From contig JAFQJA010000020.1 in the NCBI GenBank assembly GCA_017397315.1, positions 1 through 61,002 on the forward strand: DNA of 61,002 nt, in the 5' to 3' direction. A program made the position numbers and the translations under genes. The notes beneath the pieces are model-generated. The model had not been told where the DNA came from. It did no database searches and worked only from the letters and a program-made list of their open reading frames with translations. How positions within the stretch are numbered: the first letter of the stretch is position 1; the number at the start of each line of letters is the position of its first letter. Positions 9,037-17,937 of this stretch are shown piece by piece. The stretch is from Clostridia bacterium. GTDB lineage: Bacteria > Bacillota > Clostridia > Monoglobales > Firm-18.

Positions 9037-10146
9037 TTAAAAGAAGGTTATTGATTTTTTTCTCATATAAACATTCTGTACCAGACCAAGTGCAATAAAA
9101 TTAGTTAAAACGGAAGAACCGCCATAACTAACAAATGGCAACGGTATTCCTGTAACAGGCATTAGACCGATTGTCATTCCTATATTTTCAAGTACATGAA
9201 AAAACCACATTGCAGCAATACCAATACAAATACAACTGCCTTCAAAATTTCTTGCATTTTTGCCAATTATTACTGTTCTGATAATAAGTGCAAGAAGTAA
9301 TGCCACAACTATAACAGACAGAATAAAACCGCCCTCTTCCCCTATTACCGCAAATATAAAATCTGTATGCTTCTCCGGTAAAATTCCGAGTTGCGTCTGT
9401 ATCCCTTTAAAAATTCCTTTGCCGGAAAAACCGCCTGAACCTATTGCAATTTTACTTTGTAACACATGGTATCCGTAAGTTGTAGGAGCAATTTCGGGAT
9501 ATAAAAAAGCATAAAATCGTTGTTTCTGTATGGTGTTTAACAAAAAGTTCCAAGCAATTACGGACAAAACACTCGCTGCACCTATTGCACATAAAATGTA
9601 TTTCCAGTTAATTCCTGCAACAAAAACCATTACTACAAAAATAAAGACAAACACCATTGCAGTACCAAAATCGGGTTGTAAAAGTATTAAAAACACAGGA
9701 ACAGCAAGATGCAAAATAAGCATCAGTATATTTCTTATGTCATTAATACCATCACCAATACAGTCAAGGTGCTTCGATAATGTAATTACAAAACCTATTT
9801 TTACAAATTCTGCGGGCTGAATACCAACAGGTCCAAATCTAATCCAACCTTTTGTACCGGTGGTTTCCTTGCCCTGACCAATAACTAAAACCAAAAGCAA
9901 TAAAAATATGCAACCACCTGCAATAAATTTCCAGAACAAACTCATATCATCATAGTCCATAAGAGTAATGAGGTACATAATCACTATTCCAATAAACATT
10001 GCAGATAATTGAATAATAATATACTTTAAATTTGAATCAAGAGATTTTGTCGCACTAAAAACAAACACTGTTCCTATAAAAAACAAAACAAGTGTGCATA
10101 TCATTATATAATAATCAATTCTTTTAACTGTATCTCTTATCCTCAT
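9037..10146 (-). CDS. rodA: RodA/FtsW family peptidoglycan glycosyltransferase (SEDS)
   Basis: 369 residues with about ten membrane helices. SEDS-family landmarks are present: PAEFVKIGF (residues 111-119), LLQPDFGTA (155-163), the large outer loop with HTDFIFAVIGEEGGF containing the conserved Asp262, and the C-terminal PFVSYGGSS. These proteins polymerise lipid II into glycan strands together with a class B penicillin-binding protein. The spacing fits RodA better than FtsW, but no mreBCD or pbp2 neighbour is present to settle it. It follows thiN by 8 bases and is the last gene of the long priA-to-rodA run. Confidence 0.88.
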   Translation of the reverse strand: MRIRDTVKRIDYYIMICTLVLFFIGTVFVFSATKSLDSNLKYIIIQLSAMFIGIVIMYLITLMDYDDMSLFWKFIAGGCIFLLLLVLVIGQGKETTGTKGWIRFGPVGIQPAEFVKIGFVITLSKHLDCIGDGINDIRNILMLILHLAVPVFLILLQPDFGTAMVFVFIFVVMVFVAGINWKYILCAIGAASVLSVIAWNFLLNTIQKQRFYAFLYPEIAPTTYGYHVLQSKIAIGSGGFSGKGIFKGIQTQLGILPEKHTDFIFAVIGEEGGFILSVIVVALLLALIIRTVIIGKNARNFEGSCICIGIAAMWFFHVLENIGMTIGLMPVTGIPLPFVSYGGSSVLTNFIALGLVQNVYMRKKSITFF

Positions 10147-10154
10147 ATAAACAC

Positions 10155-10799
10155 CTAAAAACCTAATAAATTTTCACAAATCACAATAAGTAATCCTTTT
10201 TTTACAGTAATTGTCGCAACATCGTCTTCAAACTCATTGCTAATTCCCAGATTATCCTGCCTTATTAAAGTGTGGTTATTTAAAGGATACTTAAGTCCTG
10301 TAGTGGTAACACCCTCTGATATACAAGTAAGGGGTATTATTGACAAACAATCATAACAGTCTTTTTTTATAACAGCAGTGTCAGAAACAAGCATAATCTT
10401 TGTATTGTGAGTAAAAATGACACCTGTAGCACCTTTGTTATATATATATTCTAAAATCATAATTGCTCCGAGAGTGTGTGATAATCTGCTCCCCAATGCC
10501 CCAAGAAGTATAATTTCACTACACCCGTTTTGCAAAGCAAAATCAACACATATGTGCAAGTCGGTCTTATCTTTTTTACAAGGATACCTGTATGTTTTTA
10601 CAGTTTCCGGTACAGAGCCTGAAATCGAGTCCATATCGCCAATTACAACATCAGGCGTAACTCCTACCTCTGTTGCAAGATTGTATCCGCCATCTGCACA
10701 AATAATCATATCAGTATCATTTAACTTTATTCTGTAATAAAGGGAAATATCTTCATACGAAAAATCCCCGGCGGCATATATAAATGCTCTTTTACCCAA
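10155..10799 (-). CDS. thiN: Thiamine diphosphokinase
   Basis: 214 residues matching bacterial thiamin pyrophosphokinase. The catalytic signature GDMDS is at residues 54-58, an acidic nucleotide-binding stretch ICADGGYN is at 33-40, and KKDKTDLHICVDFA follows near residue 75. It converts thiamine plus ATP to thiamine diphosphate. The start is TTG at 10799, chosen because a GAGGTG ribosome site stands 7 bases before it and no ATG is available. The start overlaps the rpe stop by 8 bases. The rpe-thiN order is usual for Firmicutes. Confidence 0.93.
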   Translation of the reverse strand: MGKRAFIYAAGDFSYEDISLYYRIKLNDTDMIICADGGYNLATEVGVTPDVVIGDMDSISGSVPETVKTYRYPCKKDKTDLHICVDFALQNGCSEIILLGALGSRLSHTLGAIMILEYIYNKGATGVIFTHNTKIMLVSDTAVIKKDCYDCLSIIPLTCISEGVTTTGLKYPLNNHTLIRQDNLGISNEFEDDVATITVKKGLLIVICENLLGF

Positions 10800-11457
10800 A
10801 ATTTTTCACCTCACAAATTTCACAGGCTTTTCTAATATCAATCACAGCCTGCTTTGCGTCAGCCTGTCCAAAAATTCCGCTACCGCTTACAATAACATTT
10901 GCACCATTTTTAACTATTTCGCACACATTTCCGATGTATATACCGCCATCAACCTCAATGTCAATTTCATTGCCTATCATTGCTCGTATTTGGGGTATCT
11001 TATCTACAGCATCCATAATTATACTCTGCCCTCCAAACCCGGGAAAAACAGTCATTTGAAGAACCATATCGAAATATCCTATGTATTTTTCCAAAACGCT
11101 GTTTGGAGTATCGGGATTTAATGCAATACCTGCTTTTTTGCCCAATTTTTTAATATGTTTTAAACATTCTAAAATATCATCGGGAGCTTCAGCGTGAACC
11201 GTTATCAAATCACAGCCTATTTTAGCAAATTCATCTAAATATTTTGATGGATTGGAAATCATAAGATGAGTGTCTATAGTAATATCTGTTATTTTTCTTA
11301 CCGCTTTAATAACAGGTATGCCAAAACTGATATTTGGCACAAAATGTCCGTCCATAACATCTAAGTGCAACATATCAGCAGATGTGTCTATCTTCTTTAC
11401 TTCCTCACCTATTCTTGTAAAATCAACGGATAGAAGTGATGGCGCAATTTTAATCAT
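10792..11457 (-). CDS. rpe: Ribulose-phosphate 3-epimerase
   Basis: 221 residues forming a TIM barrel. Signature parts are IAPSLLSVDF at the N-terminus, the metal-binding HLDVMDGHFVPN, TVFPGFGGQ in the middle, and IEVDGGI toward the C-terminus. It interconverts ribulose 5-phosphate and xylulose 5-phosphate in the pentose phosphate pathway. It overlaps the rsgA end by 8 bases and the thiN start by 8 bases, so it is deeply embedded in the rsgA-rpe-thiN operon that is conserved in Firmicutes. Confidence 0.96.
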   Translation of the reverse strand: MIKIAPSLLSVDFTRIGEEVKKIDTSADMLHLDVMDGHFVPNISFGIPVIKAVRKITDITIDTHLMISNPSKYLDEFAKIGCDLITVHAEAPDDILECLKHIKKLGKKAGIALNPDTPNSVLEKYIGYFDMVLQMTVFPGFGGQSIIMDAVDKIPQIRAMIGNEIDIEVDGGIYIGNVCEIVKNGANVIVSGSGIFGQADAKQAVIDIRKACEICEVKNFG

Positions 11458-12322
11458 AATCCTTTATCTCCTTTAACACATCATAAAGTTTTGTGTAACT
11501 TTCATATCTAGTTTTTGGTATTTTGCCATCGTTGACTGCTTTAACTATGCCGCAGGCACCGGCTTTAGTACCAAAGTGATTGCAACCATTAAACCTGCAA
11601 TCGTATTCGTATTGTTTGAATTCTAAAAAACAATTCTTTAACTCTGTAGCACTAATATCAGAAATTTCCAGCAAACTGAAACCGGGAGTGTCTATTACAA
11701 AACCTTCGTTTCCTATGTCAAACAGTTCAACATGACGCGTAGTGTGTTTGCCTCGGTTAATTTTGCTTACATCACCTGTTTCAACTTCAAGTCCGAAATT
11801 GGTTAAAATACTTGATTTTCCAACACCTGAATTACCGGCAAAAGCAGTAATTTTACCCGCAATCTTTTCCCTTAATTCATCTACGCCCTCACCCTCTGTT
11901 GCACAGGTAAATACAGTATCGTAACCGCACCTGTTATAAATGTACGCAATATCTGTACCCTTTAATAAATCAGTCTTGTTAATTACAATTATAACTTCAA
12001 TGTTGTTTTTCGCAGCATACACCGTCAATTTGTCTATCAAAAACAAATCCGGTGCAGGATTTGCTGACGCAATAACAACTGCTATGCAGTCTATATTTGC
12101 AACAGGCGGGCGGATAAGATGATTTTTTCTGACAAGCACATTTTCGATAGCACCCTCGTAAGGATTTTCGTTAACTATTGAAATTTCGACCTTGTCGCCC
12201 ACCATCGGGGTAATATTTAATTTTCTGAATTTCCCTCTGGCACGGCAGGTTGCTACTTTTCCTTCATCTGTTTTAACAAAATAAAAACCGCCTATACCCT
12301 TAACTATAATCCCTTTTATCAT
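11450..12322 (-). CDS. rsgA: Ribosome small subunit-dependent GTPase A
   Basis: 290 residues with the circularly permuted GTPase order that defines this family: the G4 motif NKTD (residues 115-118) comes before the P-loop GNSGVGKS (163-170) and the G3 motif DTPG (211-214). An N-terminal OB fold (about 1-70) and a C-terminal zinc site (C242, C247, H249, C257) are also visible. RsgA acts late in 30S ribosome assembly and checks the decoding centre. It overlaps prkC by 4 bases, as in the usual stp-prkC-rsgA cluster. Confidence 0.97.
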   Translation of the reverse strand: MIKGIIVKGIGGFYFVKTDEGKVATCRARGKFRKLNITPMVGDKVEISIVNENPYEGAIENVLVRKNHLIRPPVANIDCIAVVIASANPAPDLFLIDKLTVYAAKNNIEVIIVINKTDLLKGTDIAYIYNRCGYDTVFTCATEGEGVDELREKIAGKITAFAGNSGVGKSSILTNFGLEVETGDVSKINRGKHTTRHVELFDIGNEGFVIDTPGFSLLEISDISATELKNCFLEFKQYEYDCRFNGCNHFGTKAGACGIVKAVNDGKIPKTRYESYTKLYDVLKEIKDYD

Positions 12323-14226
12323 AACTGAATTGTTTCCTGTTTGCTTAATACATCATCATAATATATTTCAATTTTAACTGTACCGTTTCCGGATAATGTA
12401 ATATTGAAACTTCCCTCGTTTCTGTTGTGCACCTGATTGTGAATAACCGAGCCGTTTTGCACAACAACAATTTTGGTATTATCCTTGTTGGATGGTACTG
12501 AAACTGTGTAATTCTTTCCGTTTACATTTGAACCACCTGAACTTAATACCAAATCAACAACTGTGAACTCCTCTACCTCTTCGTTTACAGGAATACTTTG
12601 CCTTATAACTGTTCCGTTAGGTTTGGAACTTGGCTCTCTTGAAGTTTTTCCAATTCTTAAATTATTGTTTTCGATTACAATTTTAGCCTGAGCATAACTT
12701 AAATTTACAAGGTCAGGCATTGGTATCATACCAAGTTCAGGACCAATGCTTACATAAACAATAATTTCACTGCCTGTCTCAATGGTATCGCCTGCTTTGG
12801 GCTCTGTTCTTATAACTGTATCTTTAGGAATTGTTGAACTGTGTTCTTCAGATTTGGTTACCACGAAGCCTAAATTGTTTAGTTCAAATTCAACACTTGA
12901 GTATTCCTGTCGTTCGTAATTGACAATTCTGCTCTTTTTTGAGCCTTTGCTTACAGTTACGCTTACATCAAAAGGAGTTTTCTTAACAGTACCCGGTTGA
13001 GGGTCTTGCGAAACTATAACACCCTGGTCGTATTTGGCACTGTCAACTTCCTGTATCATAACAATATTGATTTTCGCTTTTTCGTATTCTTTCTTAATAT
13101 CTTCGTAAACTTCGCCGACAACATCAGGAACTTTCTCCTCTTTTGAACCGCCACTAAAACCGCCAAGATAAGATGCAATTCCAATACCAAATATAAGTAT
13201 TAGACAAAGGGAAACTATGATTGCAAAAATAACCGTCTTTTTATCACTGTTATCAGTATCTTTGACTTTGGGTTGGTCGGTAACTTCCTTTTCCATTTCC
13301 AATACCTTTTTAATTACTTCATCTGTATCTTTAAATTTCATTGTTTTTCCAAAGTCATCACTACTGTGAGAATTTGAAATAATCACATCAGGAGAAGCCT
13401 CTGCTGAATGTAAATCAACGAGCATTTCCTCTGCAGAAGGATATCTGTCTTCAGGTCTTTTCTGTATTGCATTTAAAACAATATTTTCAACTGCAAGAGG
13501 AATTGACACATTAATATTCTTTGGTGAAACAGGTCGTTCCTGTATGTGCTTAATTGCAATAGAAACATGACTGTCCCCGTCAAAAGGCAGTTTGCCTGTT
13601 AACATTTCATAAAGAACTATACCTAAAGAATACAAATCGCTTTTTGCATCTGTAATGCCACCTCGGGATTGTTCCGGTGAAAAATAATGAACAGACCCAA
13701 TAGCACTTTTTGTAATAGTAACGGTGTTTTTTGTTACAGCACAGGCAATACCAAAGTCTGTAACTTTAAGTTTTCCGTCTTTAGTAATTATAATATTATG
13801 AGGTTTAATATCTCTGTGAACTACTCCGTTTTTATGAGCGTGTCGCAAACCCTCGCAAATCTGTATAGCATAGTTTAAGGCTTCTCTCCATGACAATACT
13901 TTTTGTTTATCTATGTATTCCTTAAGAGTTATACCTTCAACATACTCCATAACAATATAATTTATTGAATATTCATCAATGTAATCCTGACCAACATCAT
14001 AAACCCCAACAATGTTTGGATGATTAAGACAAGCCGCTGCTTGTGCTTCAACTTCAAATCTGCGTAAAAACTCCTTATCCTGTGCAAGTTCAGGACGCAA
14101 AACTTTTACAGCCACTTTTCTGTTTAACAATTTACACTGTGCAAGATATACATACGCCATACCTCCTGCACCAATTTCTTTTAATATTTCATATCTGTTT
14201 CCCAAATTTTTACCAATTAAATTCAT
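12319..14226 (-). CDS. prkC: PASTA-domain Ser/Thr protein kinase (PrkC/IreK type)
   Basis: 635 residues. The Hanks-type kinase domain (about 12-275) has the glycine loop GAGGMAYV (19-26), Lys41, HRD (137-139) and DFG (157-159). A juxtamembrane linker is followed by one membrane helix (331-354) and three PASTA repeats outside the cell (about 365-427, 432-495 and 501-564), then a C-terminal extension of about 70 residues rich in Asn, Gly and Ser. It would sense muropeptides or lipid II and phosphorylate cytoplasmic targets. The partner phosphatase is just upstream and a likely target, IreB, is at 5.4 kb. All key catalytic residues are present. Confidence 0.96.
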   Translation of the reverse strand: MNLIGKNLGNRYEILKEIGAGGMAYVYLAQCKLLNRKVAVKVLRPELAQDKEFLRRFEVEAQAAACLNHPNIVGVYDVGQDYIDEYSINYIVMEYVEGITLKEYIDKQKVLSWREALNYAIQICEGLRHAHKNGVVHRDIKPHNIIITKDGKLKVTDFGIACAVTKNTVTITKSAIGSVHYFSPEQSRGGITDAKSDLYSLGIVLYEMLTGKLPFDGDSHVSIAIKHIQERPVSPKNINVSIPLAVENIVLNAIQKRPEDRYPSAEEMLVDLHSAEASPDVIISNSHSSDDFGKTMKFKDTDEVIKKVLEMEKEVTDQPKVKDTDNSDKKTVIFAIIVSLCLILIFGIGIASYLGGFSGGSKEEKVPDVVGEVYEDIKKEYEKAKINIVMIQEVDSAKYDQGVIVSQDPQPGTVKKTPFDVSVTVSKGSKKSRIVNYERQEYSSVEFELNNLGFVVTKSEEHSSTIPKDTVIRTEPKAGDTIETGSEIIVYVSIGPELGMIPMPDLVNLSYAQAKIVIENNNLRIGKTSREPSSKPNGTVIRQSIPVNEEVEEFTVVDLVLSSGGSNVNGKNYTVSVPSNKDNTKIVVVQNGSVIHNQVHNRNEGSFNITLSGNGTVKIEIYYDDVLSKQETIQL

Positions 14227-14238
14227 AAGTTCGCCCCC

Positions 14239-14937
14239 CTACAAGCATAATAGAACAGCCGTAATATTATCAACTCCGCCACTTTTATTAGCAAGGTCAA
14301 TTAACTGATCAACAGCTGTTTCGGGATTATTCAAAATAATATCAAGCATCTGTTCTTCGCTTACATAGTTTGATAATCCGTCGGAACAAAGTAAAATGTA
14401 GTCGCCTTTGGTACAAATAATTCTGTTTACATCTATTTCAACATATTTGTCAGTCCCAACAGCCCTGGTTATCAAATTCTTCTGCGGGTGGTTTTCGGCC
14501 TGAAGTTTTGTTATCGTTCCGCTGTCAAGCAACCTTTGTATAACAGAATGGTCTTTAGTCAGCTGTAAAATACTTTCACCATTAATGTAATATGCTCTGC
14601 TGTCGCCGACATGTGCAATAAAAGCAATGTTGTTTTCCATTTTGAGTAATACAACGGTAGTTCCCATACCGTCAAGTTCAGGAACTTTTAACGAATGTTC
14701 GAAAACCTCGTTATTTGCCTTAACTATAGCTGTTCTTAATATGTCTTCCGTATCTCCGTTGTTTTGTGATAAGTAACTTTTGATAGAAGACACCGCAAGA
14801 GCACTGGCAGTTTCCCCGCCTTTGTGGCCTCCCATACCATCAGCCACAAGACACCACTCTCCCGATTGGTCAATATAAAAATTGTCTTGGTTTGAATTAC
14901 GCACCAATCCCTTGTGCGTGTTTCCGTAAATTTTCAT
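14239..14937 (-). CDS. stp: PP2C-type Ser/Thr phosphatase (Stp1/IreP/PrpC)
   Basis: 232 residues, slightly short for the family. The metal-binding signatures of PPM phosphatases are in order: RNSNQDNF (Asp18), VADGMGGHKGGE (31-42), HVGDSRAY, LLCSDGL and GGVDNITAV near the C-terminus. It removes phosphate from proteins modified by the PASTA kinase encoded 12 bases downstream. It follows rlmN by 12 bases in the common rlmN-stp-prkC order. Cytoplasmic; no membrane segment. Confidence 0.95.
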   Translation of the reverse strand: MKIYGNTHKGLVRNSNQDNFYIDQSGEWCLVADGMGGHKGGETASALAVSSIKSYLSQNNGDTEDILRTAIVKANNEVFEHSLKVPELDGMGTTVVLLKMENNIAFIAHVGDSRAYYINGESILQLTKDHSVIQRLLDSGTITKLQAENHPQKNLITRAVGTDKYVEIDVNRIICTKGDYILLCSDGLSNYVSEEQMLDIILNNPETAVDQLIDLANKSGGVDNITAVLLCL

Positions 14938-14949
14938 CGTTATTACCTC

Positions 14950-15975
14950 TTACTTATTCATTTCGTTTCTTCGGAGCTGTCCGCAGGAAGCTTCAATATC
15001 AGAACCTAATGTTCTTCTTACAGTTGCATTAACTCCAAAAGACTGTAACGCATTTAAAAATCTTATTACATTTTCCTTGCTGCTTTTCTTAAGTCCGCTT
15101 TCCGGTACAAAATTTGCCGGAATAAGATTAATATGGCAAAGCATATTTTTAGTAATTGATGAAAGTCGTTTTGCGTGCTCGTAAGTGTCATTTAATCCAT
15201 CAATCAGTATATACTCAAAGGAAATTCTTCTTCCTGTGCTTTCTATGTAATCTTTGCAACAGTCAATCAGACTGTCTACGCTGTATTTTTTATTAACAGG
15301 CATAATTTTGTTTCTTGTCTCGTCGTCGGGTGCGTGTAAAGACACAGATAAAGTAATAGGCATTTTTTCTTTTGCCAACATATTAATTTTATCTACAAGT
15401 CCGCATGTTGATAAAGATATGTGCCTGTAGCCTATATTCATTCCATTTTCATCATTTACATTTTTAAGAAATGTAATTATGTTGTTGTAGTTGTCTAAAG
15501 GCTCTCCTATTCCCATAAGCACAATATTTGAAATACGCTCACCTAAATCAGCCTGTATAAGTGCTGCCTGCCCCAGTATTTCTCCGGAAGTTAAATCTCT
15601 GTCTTTACCACCAATGGTTGACGCACAAAATCTGCATCCCATATTACAACCACATTGAGTAGACAGGCAAAGTGTTATGCCGTGTTTGTATTTCATAGCA
15701 ACACTTTCTACAATGTTGCCGTCGTTTAATTCCAACAGATATTTCACCGTTTCGTCTATACTTGATTTGAATTTCTTGTATATTTTTACAGTAGCAATCG
15801 AGTATAAAGAAGACAATTTTTCTTTTGTAGATTTTGATATGTTTGTCATTAAATTATAATCTGTTACCCCAAGAGCAAACCATAAAAAAATCTGTTTTGC
15901 ACGGAATTTTGGCTCACCTGCTTCTTCTATTGCCTTTTGCAACTGATCAAATGTTAAATCGTTTAAGTTAGTCAT
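14950..15975 (-). CDS. rlmN: 23S rRNA (A2503-C2) / tRNA (A37-C2) methyltransferase RlmN
   Basis: 341 residues. The radical SAM cluster motif is C110-x3-C114-x2-C117 within QCGCNMGCRFC, and the second catalytic cysteine is Cys331 in EASCGQLRR. GEPLDNY (the SAM-binding GEP-type motif) and FEYILIDGLND also match RlmN. The enzyme methylates carbon 2 of A2503 in 23S rRNA and A37 in some tRNAs. The gene overlaps DUF3006 by 8 bases. The neighbours downstream (stp, prkC) are the usual ones; those upstream are less usual. Confidence 0.96.
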   Translation of the reverse strand: MTNLNDLTFDQLQKAIEEAGEPKFRAKQIFLWFALGVTDYNLMTNISKSTKEKLSSLYSIATVKIYKKFKSSIDETVKYLLELNDGNIVESVAMKYKHGITLCLSTQCGCNMGCRFCASTIGGKDRDLTSGEILGQAALIQADLGERISNIVLMGIGEPLDNYNNIITFLKNVNDENGMNIGYRHISLSTCGLVDKINMLAKEKMPITLSVSLHAPDDETRNKIMPVNKKYSVDSLIDCCKDYIESTGRRISFEYILIDGLNDTYEHAKRLSSITKNMLCHINLIPANFVPESGLKKSSKENVIRFLNALQSFGVNATVRRTLGSDIEASCGQLRRNEMNK

Positions 15976-16150
15976 TAAATACCTCTTTTAATAATTTTGA
16001 TGTATCATATCCACTCTTTGCTTCTGTTAATAAATACGATACGCCCTCTTTAGGATTGTCAAACATTTTTTTGGGAACATTTACAACTTCACCGCTGTTA
16101 AGAAGTATCACAGCAGTGTCCCCCTCTATTCTATCAATTGTGATTTTCAT
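15968..16150 (-). CDS. DUF3006 domain protein
   Basis: 60 residues with the DUF3006 pattern: TIDRIEGDTAVILL at the N-terminus and a short charged tail. The family is small, soluble and of unknown function; from memory it is often encoded next to ComEC-like metallo-beta-lactamase proteins, and that is the case here, with the lipoprotein enzyme ending 7 bases upstream. It overlaps rlmN by 8 bases. A small accessory or substrate-presenting role for the hydrolase is conceivable but not shown. Confidence 0.75.
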   Translation of the reverse strand: MKITIDRIEGDTAVILLNSGEVVNVPKKMFDNPKEGVSYLLTEAKSGYDTSKLLKEVFND

Positions 16151-16157
16151 AGTAATC

Positions 16158-16973
16158 CTACCTTCTTTTTAAGTACAAACCGTCAGTTTCAAATGAAATG
16201 TTACCTGTTTCGTATGTTTTTATTATAATTGTATCCTCCAAACGCTTTAAAGTTTCTTTGTGAGGATGAGAATAACTTATACCATCCGCTGAAATCACAG
16301 CATATTTGGGTGAAACACTGTCTATAAATTCTTTTGTACTGCTTGTTTTACTTCCGTGGTGTGCAACCTTTAAAACATCAGCATTTAAATCATAGCCCTT
16401 TGAAAGCATTTCGTATTCGGATAATTGTTCAGCGTCGGCAGTAAACAAAAAAGATACATCTTTGTAACTAACTTTAAGCACCGCGGAGTAATTGTTGATT
16501 TCTTCATACTTACTGCTGTTGGGTGCAAAAAATGTTGCATTTACCAAACTGTCTTCCGGAAATATACTTACTCCGCCTTTTGCCTGATCAACCGGTATAT
16601 TTAACTCAATAATACTTTTAAGGAAATTTTGGTAAACCAAAGTATCATGAGAGACTTTAGGCATATAAATCTGAGATACCTTATAGTTTGAAAGCAACTC
16701 AGTCATACCGCCTATATGGTCGGAATGAGGATGTGTTGCAACTAGCACATCAATTTCTGATACTCCCTTTGCATTCAGAAATGAAATAAGAGAACCAACC
16801 TCACTTGTTTCGCCGGCATCAATTACCATTACATCACCGCCGGGAAGAAATAAAACACTGCTGTCGCCCTGGCCCACATCAATAAAATAAACATATAAAT
16901 TGTCAGGATTATGACTAATTGCACAGCCTGATAAAATAACAACACACAAAACTAACAGAATCAGTCTTTTCAT
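16158..16973 (-). CDS. ComEC/Rec2-like metallo-beta-lactamase fold lipoprotein
   Basis: 271 residues. A lipoprotein signal (ILLVLCVVILSGC, lipobox cysteine at 17) is followed by a metallo-beta-lactamase fold of the ComEC C-terminal kind: FIDVGQGDSSVLF (residues 30-42), ATHPHSDHIGG with the metal motif HPHSDH at 81-86, FTADAE, and VAHHGSKTS. It should be an active metal-dependent hydrolase, probably a nuclease or phosphodiesterase, anchored on the outer face of the membrane. It shares an ATGA overlap with the amidohydrolase upstream. The large ComEC in this window (58.6-60.7 kb) lacks these metal residues, so this protein could supply the missing activity; that is inference. Confidence 0.88.
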   Translation of the reverse strand: MKRLILLVLCVVILSGCAISHNPDNLYVYFIDVGQGDSSVLFLPGGDVMVIDAGETSEVGSLISFLNAKGVSEIDVLVATHPHSDHIGGMTELLSNYKVSQIYMPKVSHDTLVYQNFLKSIIELNIPVDQAKGGVSIFPEDSLVNATFFAPNSSKYEEINNYSAVLKVSYKDVSFLFTADAEQLSEYEMLSKGYDLNADVLKVAHHGSKTSSTKEFIDSVSPKYAVISADGISYSHPHKETLKRLEDTIIIKTYETGNISFETDGLYLKRR

Positions 16974-17758
16974 TTTAACAACTCCAAAGCATTTTTATAT
17001 AAAATTCTGTCCTTGACTTCCTGCGGAATGTCTAAACTGTTAAAGTAAAAAACATCTTCTTTCTGGCTGTCCCAGGGACAATCAGTGCCAAACAAAATTT
17101 TATCCTCGCCGTGAACTTTAATAATGTCGTAAATATGACTGTCAGGCATTTTACCAAAGGTAAACCCCGTATCAAAGTAAACATTCTCACCGCAAAGTAT
17201 GTCCAAAACATCACCACTTAAGGCGTGAGAGCCCATGTGAGCAAGAACAATTTTATCATATCCAATTTGGTGAAGCATTTTTCTGGCTCGTAATGGGGTG
17301 CACCTAATCGGTCCTCTTATACCCAAATCAAGACCTGCGTGGAAAACAATTATAAGCCCAAGTTTTGCGGCATACTCGATAATTGGATATGTTTTTTCGT
17401 CGTCAATGAAAAAGCCCTGATAATCCGGATGAAACTTGATACCTTTTAGCCCGTTTAATTTAACATTATCTAAAATTTCTTTGTAATTCTCGCTTTTCGG
17501 ATGTACGGAGCCAAAAGAAACAATGCGTTCAGTATTGTTTATTTCACATGCAAACTTGTTGATTGTTTTTTCCTGACCCGGTCGTGTCGCGATAGGCAAC
17601 ACAACGCTTATATCAATTCCGGCTTCCTCGGAAGATTGTCTGAGACAAGATACAGTACCGTCGCAAAAACTGGGTAGTCTGGCTTTGTCCATTAAATACT
17701 CAATAGTTTTAGTTGCAATCGCGTCAGGAAAGGCGTGGGTGTGGAAATCTATTATCAC
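16970..17758 (-). CDS. Amidohydrolase family 2 (TIM-barrel metal hydrolase)
   Basis: 262 residues with metal-binding motifs of the amidohydrolase_2 group: HTH at residues 6-8 (DFHTHAF), IKFHPDYQG, VFHAG, AHMG and the catalytic Asp in LFGTDCPW. Such enzymes hydrolyse or decarboxylate small ring or amide substrates; the substrate is not evident. The start is GTG at 17758, whose first base is the last base of the DUF896 stop codon (TAGTG), so translation of the two is probably coupled. The next gene overlaps its stop by 4 bases. Confidence 0.85.
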   Translation of the reverse strand: MIIDFHTHAFPDAIATKTIEYLMDKARLPSFCDGTVSCLRQSSEEAGIDISVVLPIATRPGQEKTINKFACEINNTERIVSFGSVHPKSENYKEILDNVKLNGLKGIKFHPDYQGFFIDDEKTYPIIEYAAKLGLIIVFHAGLDLGIRGPIRCTPLRARKMLHQIGYDKIVLAHMGSHALSGDVLDILCGENVYFDTGFTFGKMPDSHIYDIIKVHGEDKILFGTDCPWDSQKEDVFYFNSLDIPQEVKDRILYKNALELLK

Positions 17759-17934
17759 TATATATCACCATCCACAACTTCAACATTGTCAAGAATTTGT
17801 CTGAAATTTGCCCTGAATTCTTCTAGATACTGTTTTCTTAGGTTTTCCTGTAAAACTTTTTCTTCATCAGTTAACCCTTGCTCTCTCTTTTTTTTTGCAA
17901 GTCTGTTAATTTCGTCGATTAGTTTTTTGTCCAT
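17758..17934 (-). CDS. DUF896 small protein (UPF0291/YnzC family)
   Basis: 58 residues, MDKKLIDEINRLAKKKREQG followed by LTDEEKVLQENLRKQYL and a short acidic tail. This fits DUF896, whose Bacillus members include YnzC, a two-helix hairpin encoded with SOS-linked genes. Function is unknown. The ATG at 17934 is 3 bases after the rsmB stop and its TAG overlaps the GTG of the amidohydrolase, so it is translated as part of the operon. The protein is almost entirely predicted helix and highly charged. Confidence 0.9.
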   Translation of the reverse strand: MDKKLIDEINRLAKKKREQGLTDEEKVLQENLRKQYLEEFRANFRQILDNVEVVDGDI

Positions 17935-17937
17935 TAT

